Assembly (NCBI RefSeq): GCF_028288205.1
Contig: NZ_JAQBOD010000042.1
Span: forward strand, 61,931-125,930
Length of the DNA stretch: 64,000 nt
Source of the DNA: Mucilaginibacter sp.
Lineage (GTDB): Bacteria; Bacteroidota; Bacteroidia; Sphingobacteriales; Sphingobacteriaceae
Direction: 5' to 3'
In this document: piece after piece, positions 25,880 to 35,569 of the stretch
Layout of the letters: each line of letters starts with the position of its first letter
Numbering within the stretch: the stretch's first letter is position 1
The notes under the pieces: generated by a model
What the model saw: only the letters and a program-made list of their open reading frames with translations
Database searches by the model: none
What the model was told of the DNA's origin: nothing
Position numbers and translations under genes: made by a program

Positions 25880-26029
25880 AGTTACAGTAATAACATTTAA
25901 CGGGTATAGGTTTATTGCTGCATTTGCTTACCTCACGGGCGAACTAATTTTTTATATCGAATTTAATCACTAAACGCGTTTATTTTAATATCAAAACACA
26001 ATACATATTTGGCACTTCGCGTCTTGAAC

Positions 26030-26812
26030 CTACAACCCTGAATAATAATCATACCCGCGCTCTGCCCAGTAATCGGGCGGGCGGGTATTGCTAAAGGTTA
26101 TGGTGCCTATGCGTTTAAGGTTTTTAATGCCGTATTTAACGGGGATAATAAGCCTTAGCGGGGCACCGTGCTCCAATGGTAATGGTTTGGCGTTAACCTC
26201 GTAAGCCATTATGGTTTGGGGGTGCATGGCGCTGGGCATGTCAATACCCACATAGTAACCCTTATCCGGCGTTTCCATGCCAATATATCCCAGTTTGGCC
26301 TGGTCGTCTAATTTATAGTGGGTTATAAAATCGCTGAATTTTACGCCACCCCAATACTGTATCTGGTCCCAGCCCTCCACGCATTTAAAATCAAAAACTA
26401 TTTCTGTTTTAGGCAATGCCTTCAGGTCATCTAACGATACCTGCAGCATTTCGCTGTTCTGCTTTTTAACCTGCAGTTTCCAGGCTGTTATATCAAACTT
26501 CTTTTCGGCCTCAATACCAATATCACTATTAACCCGCACCTTTTTTGCAGCCATTGATTTTGGATAGGTTTTAACCAAATTGTTATTGCTGAAAACCTTG
26601 CGGAAAGCCAGCTCGGTTTTGTTAAGCGCGCGTCGCAGGGGCTTGCGCGCACCACCCGTAACGGTTATTGTTTCTATCGGCGAATTATATAACCATTTCC
26701 AGGCAAGGGCCCCGCCCAGGGCAGCTGCGCTAAAAACACCAAACGAAATAAAGTTTCGCCGGCTGATCTTTTGATCTATGGTTAGCGGTTTTTTAATCTT
26801 TTTCGTTTTCAT
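26030..26812 (-). CDS. Tat-exported sulfite-oxidase-like molybdopterin oxidoreductase
   Basis: 260 aa from ATG 26812 (MKTKKIKKPLTIDQ), which overlaps the end of the cytochrome b gene by 20 bp; longer upstream frames lie within that gene. Twin-arginine signal SRRNFISFGVFS. The catalytic domain is of the oxidoreductase molybdopterin-binding type (YedY/MsrP and sulfite oxidase fold), with the Mo-ligating Cys in FDFKCVEGWDQIQYWGG, and HGAPLRLIIPVKYGIKNLKRI. Pairs with a cytochrome b subunit, so it is a periplasmic reductase or dehydrogenase wired to the quinone pool. Substrate unknown. Confidence 0.88.
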   Translation of the reverse strand: MKTKKIKKPLTIDQKISRRNFISFGVFSAAALGGALAWKWLYNSPIETITVTGGARKPLRRALNKTELAFRKVFSNNNLVKTYPKSMAAKKVRVNSDIGIEAEKKFDITAWKLQVKKQNSEMLQVSLDDLKALPKTEIVFDFKCVEGWDQIQYWGGVKFSDFITHYKLDDQAKLGYIGMETPDKGYYVGIDMPSAMHPQTIMAYEVNAKPLPLEHGAPLRLIIPVKYGIKNLKRIGTITFSNTRPPDYWAERGYDYYSGL

Positions 26813-27491
26813 CAGCAACTTTAATTTTTGGTTTAGGTTGGTCATCAACCACCTCGAACCCTGAAATAACAGAGCTAAAATTACGCCATCCTGCCAGGAT
26901 AACCTGCACCACATGGATAACGAAAAACAACACATAACCAATAGTTAGCACAAAATGCAATATCCGCGCAAAATGATACCCACCGCATAGCCAGATTAAA
27001 TAATAAAATTGCACCGGCTTATAAACAGCAAGCCCGGTAATTACCGAGCCAATACCCATAATGATAATGGCCGTATAAGCAATGCGCTGCGCGGCATTAT
27101 ATTTTTTTTGCGGGGGCGCCATTTTACGGATATGCAGGTCATGCAATAAAACCAGCCATGCTTCTTTAAACGAATGTTTATTGGGCACCAATTCACGCCA
27201 CTCGCCCGAGATAAGAGTGTATAGTATATAAAATATCCCATTCAGGATAAAGAACCACATGAACAGGAAATGAAAGGCCATTCCTTCTGAGAGGCGGTGC
27301 ACCAAATGAAATTTTTTATAGAACCAATCCGGAAAAAAATGAAAATAAGTGTGACCAAACAGGGTGATTTTATATTCGTCATTGGCCCAATAGATCAGCA
27401 TTCCGCTCCATATCATAATGGTGAGTAGCGGGAAGTTAACCCAATGCGTCCATCGCATGGCTAAGGAATGTTTTTCTTTAATGGTTTTCAT
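26793..27491 (-). CDS. Cytochrome b561/b6-type membrane subunit
   Basis: 232 aa from ATG 27491 (MKTIKEKHSLAMRWTHWVNF). Four to five membrane segments with heme-ligand histidines in RWTHW, FHLVHRLSEG, GYHFARILHFVL and FFVIHVVQVIL. Electron transfer partner of the molybdoenzyme encoded immediately downstream; start and stop overlap. Divergent from the small molybdopterin-domain protein at 27634. Confidence 0.85.
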   Translation of the reverse strand: MKTIKEKHSLAMRWTHWVNFPLLTIMIWSGMLIYWANDEYKITLFGHTYFHFFPDWFYKKFHLVHRLSEGMAFHFLFMWFFILNGIFYILYTLISGEWRELVPNKHSFKEAWLVLLHDLHIRKMAPPQKKYNAAQRIAYTAIIIMGIGSVITGLAVYKPVQFYYLIWLCGGYHFARILHFVLTIGYVLFFVIHVVQVILAGWRNFSSVISGFEVVDDQPKPKIKVADENEKD

Positions 27492-27633
27492 TTGATTAGT
27501 GAATTTAGCAATAAAATATAAAAGCTGATGCTCCTTCACCTTTTATATATGCAATTTGGTTAGCTTCCGATTTTAAATATACCAGCCATATTACTATTTT
27601 TAACACTAATTAATTAATCTGCATTTAATGATT

Positions 27634-28143
27634 ATGAAAAACTTACTATTCCTGCTCGCCTTTTGTACCACTATTACTTTTGCACAAGAAACCGTAAAAC
27701 AAACCAGCCAGTTCAGTATTAGCGGACAGGTTAAAAAGGCGTCGGTTATTACCATGGATTCGCTAAAGCAGTATTCCATACAAACCATTGGCGATATTAA
27801 GGTTACCGATCATACCGGTGCGTTTAAGCACGAGGATGACAAGCTAAAAGGTATCCTGGTAAAAGACATTTTAAGCCATACTGCTTTTGATGTAAGCAGC
27901 CCAAAGCTGTTAAGTACCGTTTACTTTCAATTTACAGGCGCTGATGGTTATAAGGTTGTTTACTCGTGGAACGAATTGTTTAATACCGAAGTGGGAAATC
28001 ATGTATATATCATCATGGAAAAAAACGGCATAAAAGCTGCCGATATGAAAGAAAGCCTGCAAATGACCTCCATGATGGATTTTAAAACCGGCAGGCGGTA
28101 TTTACATAACCTGGATAAAGTTATTGTATCAGCAGTAAAATAA
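27634..28143 (+). CDS. Small secreted molybdopterin-domain-like protein
   Basis: 169 aa with a signal peptide (MKNLLFLLAFCTTITFAQ). The rest resembles a cut-down oxidoreductase molybdopterin-binding domain (ISGQVKKASVITMDSLKQY, LKGILVKDILSHTAF, FTGADGYKVVYSWNELFN). There is no equivalent of the Mo-ligating Cys, so it is probably not an enzyme. Divergent from the molybdoenzyme/cytochrome pair; may be an accessory or ligand-binding protein. Confidence 0.65.
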   Translation: MKNLLFLLAFCTTITFAQETVKQTSQFSISGQVKKASVITMDSLKQYSIQTIGDIKVTDHTGAFKHEDDKLKGILVKDILSHTAFDVSSPKLLSTVYFQFTGADGYKVVYSWNELFNTEVGNHVYIIMEKNGIKAADMKESLQMTSMMDFKTGRRYLHNLDKVIVSAVK

Positions 28144-28239
28144 TTCTTTGCCACTTATTTCCTGCACGGGGCTCCCTGCATGAGCAAAAACTTTTTTATA
28201 TAACAATTGTTCCACAGCATATTACTAAGAACCTCCGTT

Positions 28240-28746
28240 ATGAAAAAGTTGATTTTTATCACCGTCCTGCTTTTAAGCAGCTTTAGCCCCAAATTTGCTG
28301 ATGCGCAGATCAGTATCCGTGTCAATATCGGCAGCCAGCCGGATTGGGGACCTGTTGGTTATGATTATGCCGATTATTATTATATACCTGATATAGACAC
28401 CTATTATTCCGTACCGGCACATCAATACATCTACTATCAAAATAATAGCTGGGTGCGGACCACTTATCTGCCGGCAAGATATCGGAATTACGACCTTTAT
28501 CGCGGGTATAAGGTGGTGATCAATGACCGTGATCCATGGCTAAGAAATAACAGCTACCGAACCAGATACGCCAATTACCGGGGGCGTACCGGTCAGGTCA
28601 TCATCAGGGACAGCAAGGATGAAAAATACAACAAGCACTGGAATAAACAGATGGAAAAAGATGATAAGAAACAGTACAAAGAACAAGAGAAAGAATTTAA
28701 GCATGCAGACAAGCAATGGAAAAAAGAGCATAAACACGATCGATAA
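28240..28746 (+). CDS. Secreted Tyr-rich protein, hypothetical
   Basis: 168 aa from ATG 28240 (MKKLIFITVLLLSSFSPKFADAQ). After the signal peptide comes a Tyr/Asp-rich region (YDYADYYYIPDIDTYYSVPA) and Arg-rich stretch, then a strongly charged Lys/Glu/His tail. Such proteins are common in Sphingobacteriaceae; function unknown. Confidence 0.7.
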   Translation: MKKLIFITVLLLSSFSPKFADAQISIRVNIGSQPDWGPVGYDYADYYYIPDIDTYYSVPAHQYIYYQNNSWVRTTYLPARYRNYDLYRGYKVVINDRDPWLRNNSYRTRYANYRGRTGQVIIRDSKDEKYNKHWNKQMEKDDKKQYKEQEKEFKHADKQWKKEHKHDR

Positions 28747-28984
28747 GAAAATTGCAGACTGACAAAGACAATAAGGCCGGGTAAAACTTAATTACTGTCT
28801 TCTTCCAATTAATTAGCAATGTTATAATCACACGGCAGTTATCGCTTATTGCGGGCGTCTTAGCACTAACCATTTCTATAACCAACTTCGTAAATTTTCA
28901 GGATATGGATTTTTACCTGGCGGTGTCATTTCCGGCGGGTTATTAGTGATAGCTTTGTTTATTAACAAAATGCAGTGAGGGCTT

Positions 28985-30805
28985 ATGGCTAAAACAATAC
29001 CAAAATCTGATCTTTCTTTTAAACAACGGTTCGCGGCTTTAAAGAACCTGCCGGAACTATTCAGGCTCGTATGGCAAAGCAGCCCACGCAAAACAACGCT
29101 GAGTTTCCTGCTGCGTATCGCCCGCTCGGCGATGCCCGTAACTTTGCTGTATGTGGGCAAGCTCATCATCGACCAGGTGGTGCTCCTCAACCGGCACGGC
29201 GGAAGCCAGCACGAATTGTGGCAACTGGTGCTGATAGAGTTTGGGCTGGCAGTGCTGACCGATGGTCTGAACAGGATGATCAACCTGACGGACAGCCTGC
29301 TCGGCGACTTGTTTTCTAATTATACCTCCATGCGCATTATGCGCCATGCGGCCACGCTTGATCTGGACCAATTCGAGGATTCGGTTTTCTATGATAAACT
29401 GGAAAGGGCCCGGCAGCAAACCGTCGGCCGCAGCGTCTTGTTATCACAGGTGATGAGCCAGGTACAGGACCTGATCTCAATGGCTTTTCTCCTGACAGTG
29501 CTATTGGCTTTTAACCCCTGGCTGATCGTGTTATTGCTGATTGCTATTATTCCCTCGTTTTTAGGGGAATCTTATTTCAACAGTCGAAACTATGCGCTTA
29601 CACGGAGCCAGACGCCAGAACGGCGGGAACTGGATTATGTGCGTTATTTGGGTGCCAGTGATGAGACAGCGAAAGAAATAAAAATATTTGGCCTGGCCGA
29701 TTTTATCACCAGTCGTTTTAAGACCCTTTCCGATCAGTTTTATGCCGATAATAGCAAACTGGCGGTCAAGCGCTCGGGTTGGGGGTTGTTCTTTTCTGTG
29801 TTAGGTAGCATCGGCTACTATGCGGCTTACGGGTTTATTATTTACCAAACGGTAACCGGGAAAGCTACGGTAGGTACCTTAACCTTTTTGGCAGGGTCTT
29901 TCCGCCAGCTGAGCGCCCTGATGGAAAGTATGCTGAACCGCTTTACTACCGTGTCTCAGGGTGCCATTTATCTGAATGATTTTTTAGAGTTCTTCGAGAT
30001 CAAACCAAAGATAAGCGTAGCTGCTAAACCCCTGCCATTTCCAAACCCGGTTAAACAGGGCTTTACTTTTGAGGATGTTGGCTTCAGGTATCACCATGCA
30101 GAGAATTGGGCCAACCGGCACTTGAACTTTACTTTGCATCCCGGCGAAAAATTAGCGTTGGTTGGTGAGAATGGCGCGGGCAAAACTACGTTGGTAAAGT
30201 TGCTGGCCCGGCTTTACGATCCGACTGAAGGACGTATATTATTGGATGGAGCAGACCTTAAGGAATACGCTATCGAAGATCTCCGTTTAAATTTAGGCAT
30301 TATTTTCCAGGACTACATTCGTTATCAAATGACCTTTTCCCAAAATATTGCGGTGGGTAATATCGGCGAAGTAGACAATAAAGTTTTGATCCAAAAGGCG
30401 GCACGGGAAAGCCTGGCGGATGCGCTGGCTGAAAAACTACCTAACCGGTACGAGCAATGGCTGGGCAGGCGGTTTAACAATGGTGTGGAGCTATCGGGGG
30501 GCGAATGGCAAAAAGTAGCGCTGGCCCGGGCATATATGAAAGATGCGCAGGTGCTGATCCTGGATGAGCCTACAGCTGCATTGGATGCACGGGCAGAATA
30601 TGAAGTGTTTCAGCGGTTCGCTGAGCTAACCAAAGGGAAATCGGCGGTGTTGATCTCGCACCGCTTCTCTACCGCCAGGCTGGCCGACCGGATCATCGTT
30701 TTAGATAAAGGCACCATACTGGAAGCAGGGACCCATCAGGAGCTGCTGGCTGAAAACGGCCGCTATGCTGAACTCTTTCATTTACAGGCAATGGGCTATA
30801 AATAA
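28985..30805 (+). CDS. ABC exporter, fused permease and ATPase
   Basis: 606 aa half-transporter: six membrane helices (to about 330) and an ATPase domain with Walker A GENGAGKTT, Q-loop IIFQDYIRYQMTFSQN, signature LSGGEWQKVALARAYM, Walker B VLILDEPTAALD and switch His in LISHRFST. Probably homodimeric. Neighbours give no substrate. Codon use is more GC-rich than in the flanks, which may mean a different origin. Confidence 0.9.
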   Translation: MAKTIPKSDLSFKQRFAALKNLPELFRLVWQSSPRKTTLSFLLRIARSAMPVTLLYVGKLIIDQVVLLNRHGGSQHELWQLVLIEFGLAVLTDGLNRMINLTDSLLGDLFSNYTSMRIMRHAATLDLDQFEDSVFYDKLERARQQTVGRSVLLSQVMSQVQDLISMAFLLTVLLAFNPWLIVLLLIAIIPSFLGESYFNSRNYALTRSQTPERRELDYVRYLGASDETAKEIKIFGLADFITSRFKTLSDQFYADNSKLAVKRSGWGLFFSVLGSIGYYAAYGFIIYQTVTGKATVGTLTFLAGSFRQLSALMESMLNRFTTVSQGAIYLNDFLEFFEIKPKISVAAKPLPFPNPVKQGFTFEDVGFRYHHAENWANRHLNFTLHPGEKLALVGENGAGKTTLVKLLARLYDPTEGRILLDGADLKEYAIEDLRLNLGIIFQDYIRYQMTFSQNIAVGNIGEVDNKVLIQKAARESLADALAEKLPNRYEQWLGRRFNNGVELSGGEWQKVALARAYMKDAQVLILDEPTAALDARAEYEVFQRFAELTKGKSAVLISHRFSTARLADRIIVLDKGTILEAGTHQELLAENGRYAELFHLQAMGYK

Positions 30806-30822
30806 TCGCCTTGTTTGTTTAA

Positions 30823-32166
30823 TTAGTTCAAATTAATGGCATATAAATAACCATCAGCGCTACCAAAATATATGACATCATTACTTATCACGGGCGAAGA
30901 CACTATCGGGCCGAGGGTATAAAGCTTATTCATCACTGTTACACTCGTAGCATACAAAGAGTTATTCATTCCCTTTGCAAGGAAATTAAAATCAATATCG
31001 CCCTTCGGGTTAAGCACATTAGCGGCATTTTTAGTCCGGCCAGCCGTAGAGAATTTACCGGCCAACCTGCCCGTCCGGAGATCAACCGCAAATAAACTAC
31101 CCGAAAAATCTCCAAAGTAAGCCGTGTTTCCCGAAATGAAAGGTGATGAGTAAATATATCCGTTGGTCTTAAAACGTAATTTTTCCTTTCCGGTTTTAGC
31201 ATCAAATGCCAGGAAAAGGAAGGTGTCTGAAGTTCCGATATAAACCGATCCATCCTTAATGGCCGCCGTTGTTAGCACCCAGGAGTTATCAGCACCATAC
31301 TTCCAGACTTGTTTTCCATTATCTGCATTTAAAGCATAAAAGAAACCATCGCGCGAACCAAAATAAACCATGCCATAAGCACAGGTTGGAGACGACTGAA
31401 TACCTTCCAATAGATGATAAACAGGTTGTTTACCGGTCGCGAATTTCCATTCCAACTTACCCGTGCGCGCATCCAGAGCATACAGAAAGGTATCCCAACT
31501 ACCAATATAAACTTTGCCCTGGTATAATGCCGGGCTTGCGCGAATGATGCCGTTGGTTTTAAATGCCCACTTCTTTTTACCGGTATGAGCGTTTAAGGCA
31601 TACAAGTTACCATCACTACTTCCAAAATAAACGGTAAGATCTTTATCATTCAAATCAAGCACGGGCGATGAAAGAAAAAAATCATACTGATCTTCCATAT
31701 ATTGATCCTTAGGGCTCATAGTCCATAAGCCCTTTGCTCCAACTTTTCGTTCCCCGGCTGTTTTAAATTTCCAAACTAATTTACCGGTAGCCGCATTCAA
31801 TGAATAATAATAGCCATCATAACTGCCAAAGTATACTATATTTTTGTACACTGCCGGCGATGAATGCACTGCACCTCCCGTAGTAAATTTCCACAAAAGC
31901 TTACCGGTTTGTAAATTAATGGCATACAGGTTATGGTCTTCGCTGCCTATATAGGCTATATCTTTACAGATGGCCGGTGAAGAAAATACTTTCCCCCGGG
32001 TTTTAAACCTCCATTTGATATCTCCCAATCCGGTATGATTATTTAAAGAATAAGCGCCAATGCGTATTCCGGAGGTTTGGAATATACCATATGCAACATC
32101 AGAATGATTTTGAGCATTGGTAGCATTCATCCATAAAAATGCAATAGCAAAAAGATACTTAATCAT
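30823..32166 (-). CDS. PQQ-like beta-propeller repeat protein (secreted)
   Basis: 447 aa, signal peptide (MIKYLFAIAFLWMNATNAQ), then repeated blades of the form 'GKLxWKFxTxG...SSPAxxxxxVYxGSxDGxxYALNAxTG' (at least seven). Resembles BamB-like/pyrrolo-quinoline-quinone repeat proteins without an enzyme domain. Possibly surface or periplasmic scaffold; no partner gene. Tail-to-tail with the ABC exporter (17-bp gap). Confidence 0.85.
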   Translation of the reverse strand: MIKYLFAIAFLWMNATNAQNHSDVAYGIFQTSGIRIGAYSLNNHTGLGDIKWRFKTRGKVFSSPAICKDIAYIGSEDHNLYAINLQTGKLLWKFTTGGAVHSSPAVYKNIVYFGSYDGYYYSLNAATGKLVWKFKTAGERKVGAKGLWTMSPKDQYMEDQYDFFLSSPVLDLNDKDLTVYFGSSDGNLYALNAHTGKKKWAFKTNGIIRASPALYQGKVYIGSWDTFLYALDARTGKLEWKFATGKQPVYHLLEGIQSSPTCAYGMVYFGSRDGFFYALNADNGKQVWKYGADNSWVLTTAAIKDGSVYIGTSDTFLFLAFDAKTGKEKLRFKTNGYIYSSPFISGNTAYFGDFSGSLFAVDLRTGRLAGKFSTAGRTKNAANVLNPKGDIDFNFLAKGMNNSLYATSVTVMNKLYTLGPIVSSPVISNDVIYFGSADGYLYAINLN

Positions 32167-32340
32167 AGTCTTGATGATTGGTTATGAATAAAGAGACACC
32201 GAATGTAATAATAATAGACATATGTATTAAAAATCATTAACGCCCGAAATGTGATTATCGCTAAACAAAACACTATTTTTAACGTATAATGCGAACACTT
32301 CGCAACTTTTGTTTACTTTATATAATAACAATACGCTCAC

Positions 32341-33843
32341 ATGTCAACCAAACTCGACCTTTACCAGAAAGTTATACCGCTTGCTCATTTGGGAGTATGG
32401 GAAAGGAACATAGAAAAAGACGAGGGTTACTGGAACTCTGTTGTGCGGGAAATTTTTGAAGTTGGTCCTGTTTATTATCTGGACCTGGAAAAGACCATCG
32501 GACTTTATTCAGATGCTGCAGCTATCAGAAAACTAATTGATAATGCTATAAAAACAGGCGAGCCGGAAACCGGCGACTTTCAAATAACTACCACCAGCGG
32601 CAATATTAAATGGGTAAAGGTATACATCAAGGCCGGTTTTGAGGATGGCAAATGCACGGTTATCTACGGAACCCTTGAAGATATAACCGCCCAGGTGACC
32701 CTGGTTAACAGCCTGGCCGAGCAGCAAGAACAGTTTCACCACGCGTTTGACTACGCGCCTATCGGCATGGCCCTGGTTTCTACCCGGGGCGACTGGATCA
32801 AGGTAAACAAAATGCTGTGCCAGATGCTGGGCCGGGAAGAACAACAATTGTTAAAAGCGACCTTTCAGGACATCACCCATCCGGATGACCTTGACACTGA
32901 CCTGCAGCAGATGCACCAGCTACTGGACGGCCAGATCGCCAGTTACCAAATGGACAAGCGGTATTTCCATGAAAGTGGCAATATTATATGGGCGTCTTTA
33001 CATGTCACTTTGGTTCGCAATCAACAGGGCCAGCCGTTGTATTTCGTTTCTCAGATCCAGGACATAACAGAAAGAAAAAAGCATTTGGATAGGCTGCAGG
33101 CGGATATAGAAGAACGCAAGCTACTGGAACGCGAGCGCACACAGGCGCTGGAGATCATTAACGCTCAAAACGAACGCTTGCTGAACTTTGCTCACATTGT
33201 TTCCCACAACCTGCGGTCGCATGCCGGCAATATCCAGATGCTGACAGATATGATCCTGAAGGAAGAGGATGTGGACGAAAAAAACGAGCTGATCAGTATG
33301 TTGGGAATAAATGCGGTCAACTTACAACAAACGCTGTTGCATTTAAACGAAGTGGTTGATGTGAACGCTACAGGAGCAGAAAGCCTCAAACGATTAAATC
33401 TGGTCAGAGAGATTCGTAAAATCGGGGCGGTATTGTCTGGATCATTGAAACAGGCGAGCGCTGAACTTTCCATTAAGGTAGCGCCAGCCATTGAGATCGA
33501 ATACAACCCGGCATACCTTGAAAGCATTTTGCTCAACTTGCTGAGCAACGGCATCAAATACCGCAATCCCGAAAAAGCACTGAAAATCTGCATACAGGCT
33601 TATATGAACAATGGGCAGCTTATCCTTGAGATTGAGGATAATGGTTTAGGTATAAACCTTGACCTTCATGGCCAGAAAATTTTCGGTATGTATAAAACAT
33701 TTCATGGCAATAAAGATGCCCACGGCATTGGACTATTTCTGGTCAAAAACCAGGTAGAGGCCATGGGAGGAAACATTACTGTGGAAAGCAATCAGGGAGA
33801 AGGGACCATTTTTAGAATTGAGTTTAAAAAAAATGTTGCCTAA
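32341..33843 (+). CDS. PAS-domain sensor histidine kinase
   Basis: 500 aa soluble kinase: two PAS domains (about 5-115 and 125-245; GVWERNIEKDEGYW, HAFDYAPIGMALVSTRGDW, PAC-like VSQIQDITERKK), coiled coil (about 245-285), H-box FAHIVSHNLRSHAGNIQML and ATPase with LLNLLSNGIKYR, IEDNGLGINL and HGIGLFLVKNQVEAMGG. No membrane helix, so it senses an internal cue. No response regulator next to it. Confidence 0.9.
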   Translation: MSTKLDLYQKVIPLAHLGVWERNIEKDEGYWNSVVREIFEVGPVYYLDLEKTIGLYSDAAAIRKLIDNAIKTGEPETGDFQITTTSGNIKWVKVYIKAGFEDGKCTVIYGTLEDITAQVTLVNSLAEQQEQFHHAFDYAPIGMALVSTRGDWIKVNKMLCQMLGREEQQLLKATFQDITHPDDLDTDLQQMHQLLDGQIASYQMDKRYFHESGNIIWASLHVTLVRNQQGQPLYFVSQIQDITERKKHLDRLQADIEERKLLERERTQALEIINAQNERLLNFAHIVSHNLRSHAGNIQMLTDMILKEEDVDEKNELISMLGINAVNLQQTLLHLNEVVDVNATGAESLKRLNLVREIRKIGAVLSGSLKQASAELSIKVAPAIEIEYNPAYLESILLNLLSNGIKYRNPEKALKICIQAYMNNGQLILEIEDNGLGINLDLHGQKIFGMYKTFHGNKDAHGIGLFLVKNQVEAMGGNITVESNQGEGTIFRIEFKKNVA

Positions 33844-33934
33844 AACTCACAGGCATTTCCCTCCTGAATTCAGCGGGCGAACACTCATATAGTATGTCCA
33901 GCTCAATTATGTTTGCTCCGGGCCCTTGATAGCA

Positions 33935-33958
33935 TTACTATACTATATAGTATAGTAA
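33935..33958. repeat. 24-bp perfect AT-rich palindrome
   Basis: TTACTATACTAT followed directly by its complement. It lies in the 151-bp gap between convergent genes; no T-run follows, so it is not a normal terminator. A second 12-bp palindrome (AATAAGCTTATT) is a few bases downstream. Confidence 0.5.
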
Positions 33959-33994
33959 CTGTCCAATAAGCTTATTTATTTCTCATTGAATTTG

Positions 33995-34573
33995 CTAATC
34001 ATCCAATCCCTTTCCATTGAGAATTTGCTGCATACATTTTTCAACCCTGGCCTCCCGGGTTTTGGATTGTTTGGGTGCAGAAAAATAAAAAATGTATGCC
34101 CTTTGCCGTCCCGGCGTTAATGCACTAAAGGCAGCTTTCAAGGCGGGGATTTTATCTAATTTATTTTTAAATTCTTCAGGAATGATGAATTCTGCAGTCT
34201 TTTTAAAATTCACTTTCAAACCAGCTTTTTCCACCTCGATGGCTTCATAAATATAGGCTTTCAAGATAGGTTCCATCTCAACTATTTGCCGAACATTGGT
34301 GAACCGGATCTGGCGCGCCGCCTGCACATTTTCCGTTTGTTGTGTCATAACACCATTGGCATCATTTAACAAGGCCCCTTTGAAAAACAAAAGCGCGCAG
34401 TATTCTTTAAACACATGTATTAAAACTATGTTACTTTTCTGAAACGTGTAACACGGAACGCCCCACTTCAATTCTTCGGCCAGCCCACAGTCAAGAACAA
34501 TCATTCTCAATTGCTCCAGTTCTTCCTGCCACTTTTTGGCTTTACTAAAATAAAAATCAACCTTTGGATTCAT
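33995..34573 (-). CDS. YdeI/OmdA family protein
   Basis: 192 aa: an N-terminal DUF1801-like part (KWGVPCYTFQKSNIVLIHVF) and the C-terminal YdeI/bacteriocin-protection (OmdA) part (EFKNKLDKIPALKAAFSALTPGRQRAYIFYFSAPKQSKTREARVEKC). Last gene of the ArsR-led operon. Cytoplasmic; function unclear. Confidence 0.85.
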   Translation of the reverse strand: MNPKVDFYFSKAKKWQEELEQLRMIVLDCGLAEELKWGVPCYTFQKSNIVLIHVFKEYCALLFFKGALLNDANGVMTQQTENVQAARQIRFTNVRQIVEMEPILKAYIYEAIEVEKAGLKVNFKKTAEFIIPEEFKNKLDKIPALKAAFSALTPGRQRAYIFYFSAPKQSKTREARVEKCMQQILNGKGLDD

Positions 34574-34610
34574 ACTATTCTTTGTCTTAATATTAGCTGT
34601 TTGTACAAAT

Positions 34611-35177
34611 TCAGATTTTTAGCGAGCCGCGGAAACCCCTGGCGGCGTAATAAGATTCTGCTCCGTTGTGATAAACAAATACCGTATCGTAGCGCCGATC
34701 GCAAAAGATAGCCCCGCCAAGTTTTCTAATATCGGCAGGTGTTTTTACCCAACTCGATGTTTTCAAATCGAAGTTTCCAATTTTCTGCAACTCCCGATAT
34801 TGTTCTACCATTAAAAGTTCAATTTCCATAGCCGCAGCCATATCAACTGCGCTATTTTCCGGTTTAAATTCTTTCCTTGCCTCCAGCGCTTCACGGTCAT
34901 AACAAAGACTTCTACGGCCCTTAGGGCTTTCTGCCGAACAATCATAAAAAATGTATTCGCCCGTTTGTTTATCATAATCAACTACATCCGGTTCGCCGCC
35001 GGTTGTTTCCATTTCATTTAGCGACCATAGTTTTTCAGTATTAGCCCCTAACTTTGCTGCTACTTCGGCCCATTCAAGGCCTTTATGGCGGTTTATATTT
35101 TTCTCAAAACGAGCTTTTAATATGCCGAGTAGTTCTTCACCTTGTTGTGGCGACAATTCCTTTTTCATGCTATTCAT
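34611..35177 (-). CDS. DUF4256 domain protein
   Basis: 188 aa (MNSMKKELSPQQGEELLGIL). LEWAEVAAKLGANTEKLWSLNEMETTGGEPDVV and FYDCSAESPKGRRSLCYDREALEARK are the DUF4256 hallmark stretches. Start overlaps the DoxX stop as ATGA, so it is translationally coupled. Function unknown. Confidence 0.88.
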   Translation of the reverse strand: MNSMKKELSPQQGEELLGILKARFEKNINRHKGLEWAEVAAKLGANTEKLWSLNEMETTGGEPDVVDYDKQTGEYIFYDCSAESPKGRRSLCYDREALEARKEFKPENSAVDMAAAMEIELLMVEQYRELQKIGNFDLKTSSWVKTPADIRKLGGAIFCDRRYDTVFVYHNGAESYYAARGFRGSLKI

Positions 35178-35563
35178 TTATAATTAACGGAAATTATTTT
35201 TCTATTATCAGGCCTGAAATACCACGACAAAATAACAAAAACAGTTTGCATAAATGGCCCTATAATTCCTTTTAAGCTATCATCACCACTTGCCAAATGC
35301 GAAACAAGAGCCCCCGACATTGCAAAAAAGAAACCGGCATAAGCCCATTCTTTAACCAATTTAAATCGGGGAATTAAAATAGCTATTACTCCAAGTATTT
35401 TCCAGGCACCAATAATGTACAGGAAATATAATGGATAACCTAAAGGAACAACCAGGTCAACCATGCTTTTTGCATGAAATATTTGCTGCAAGCCGCTTAT
35501 TGTCATGCCAAAAGCCAATAAAGCTGTGGCAACCCAATAGATAATTAATTTTCTCTTTTCCAT
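35174..35563 (-). CDS. DoxX family membrane protein
   Basis: 129 aa, four hydrophobic segments (VATALLAFGMTISGLQQIF; LGYPLYFLYIIGAWKILGVIA; WAYAGFFFAMSGALVSHL; GIIGPFMQTVFVILSWYF). DoxX-like; members influence redox state or membrane functions. Middle of the ArsR operon, 6 bp after the AHSA1 gene. Confidence 0.85.
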   Translation of the reverse strand: MEKRKLIIYWVATALLAFGMTISGLQQIFHAKSMVDLVVPLGYPLYFLYIIGAWKILGVIAILIPRFKLVKEWAYAGFFFAMSGALVSHLASGDDSLKGIIGPFMQTVFVILSWYFRPDNRKIISVNYK

Positions 35564-35569
35564 AGTGTA

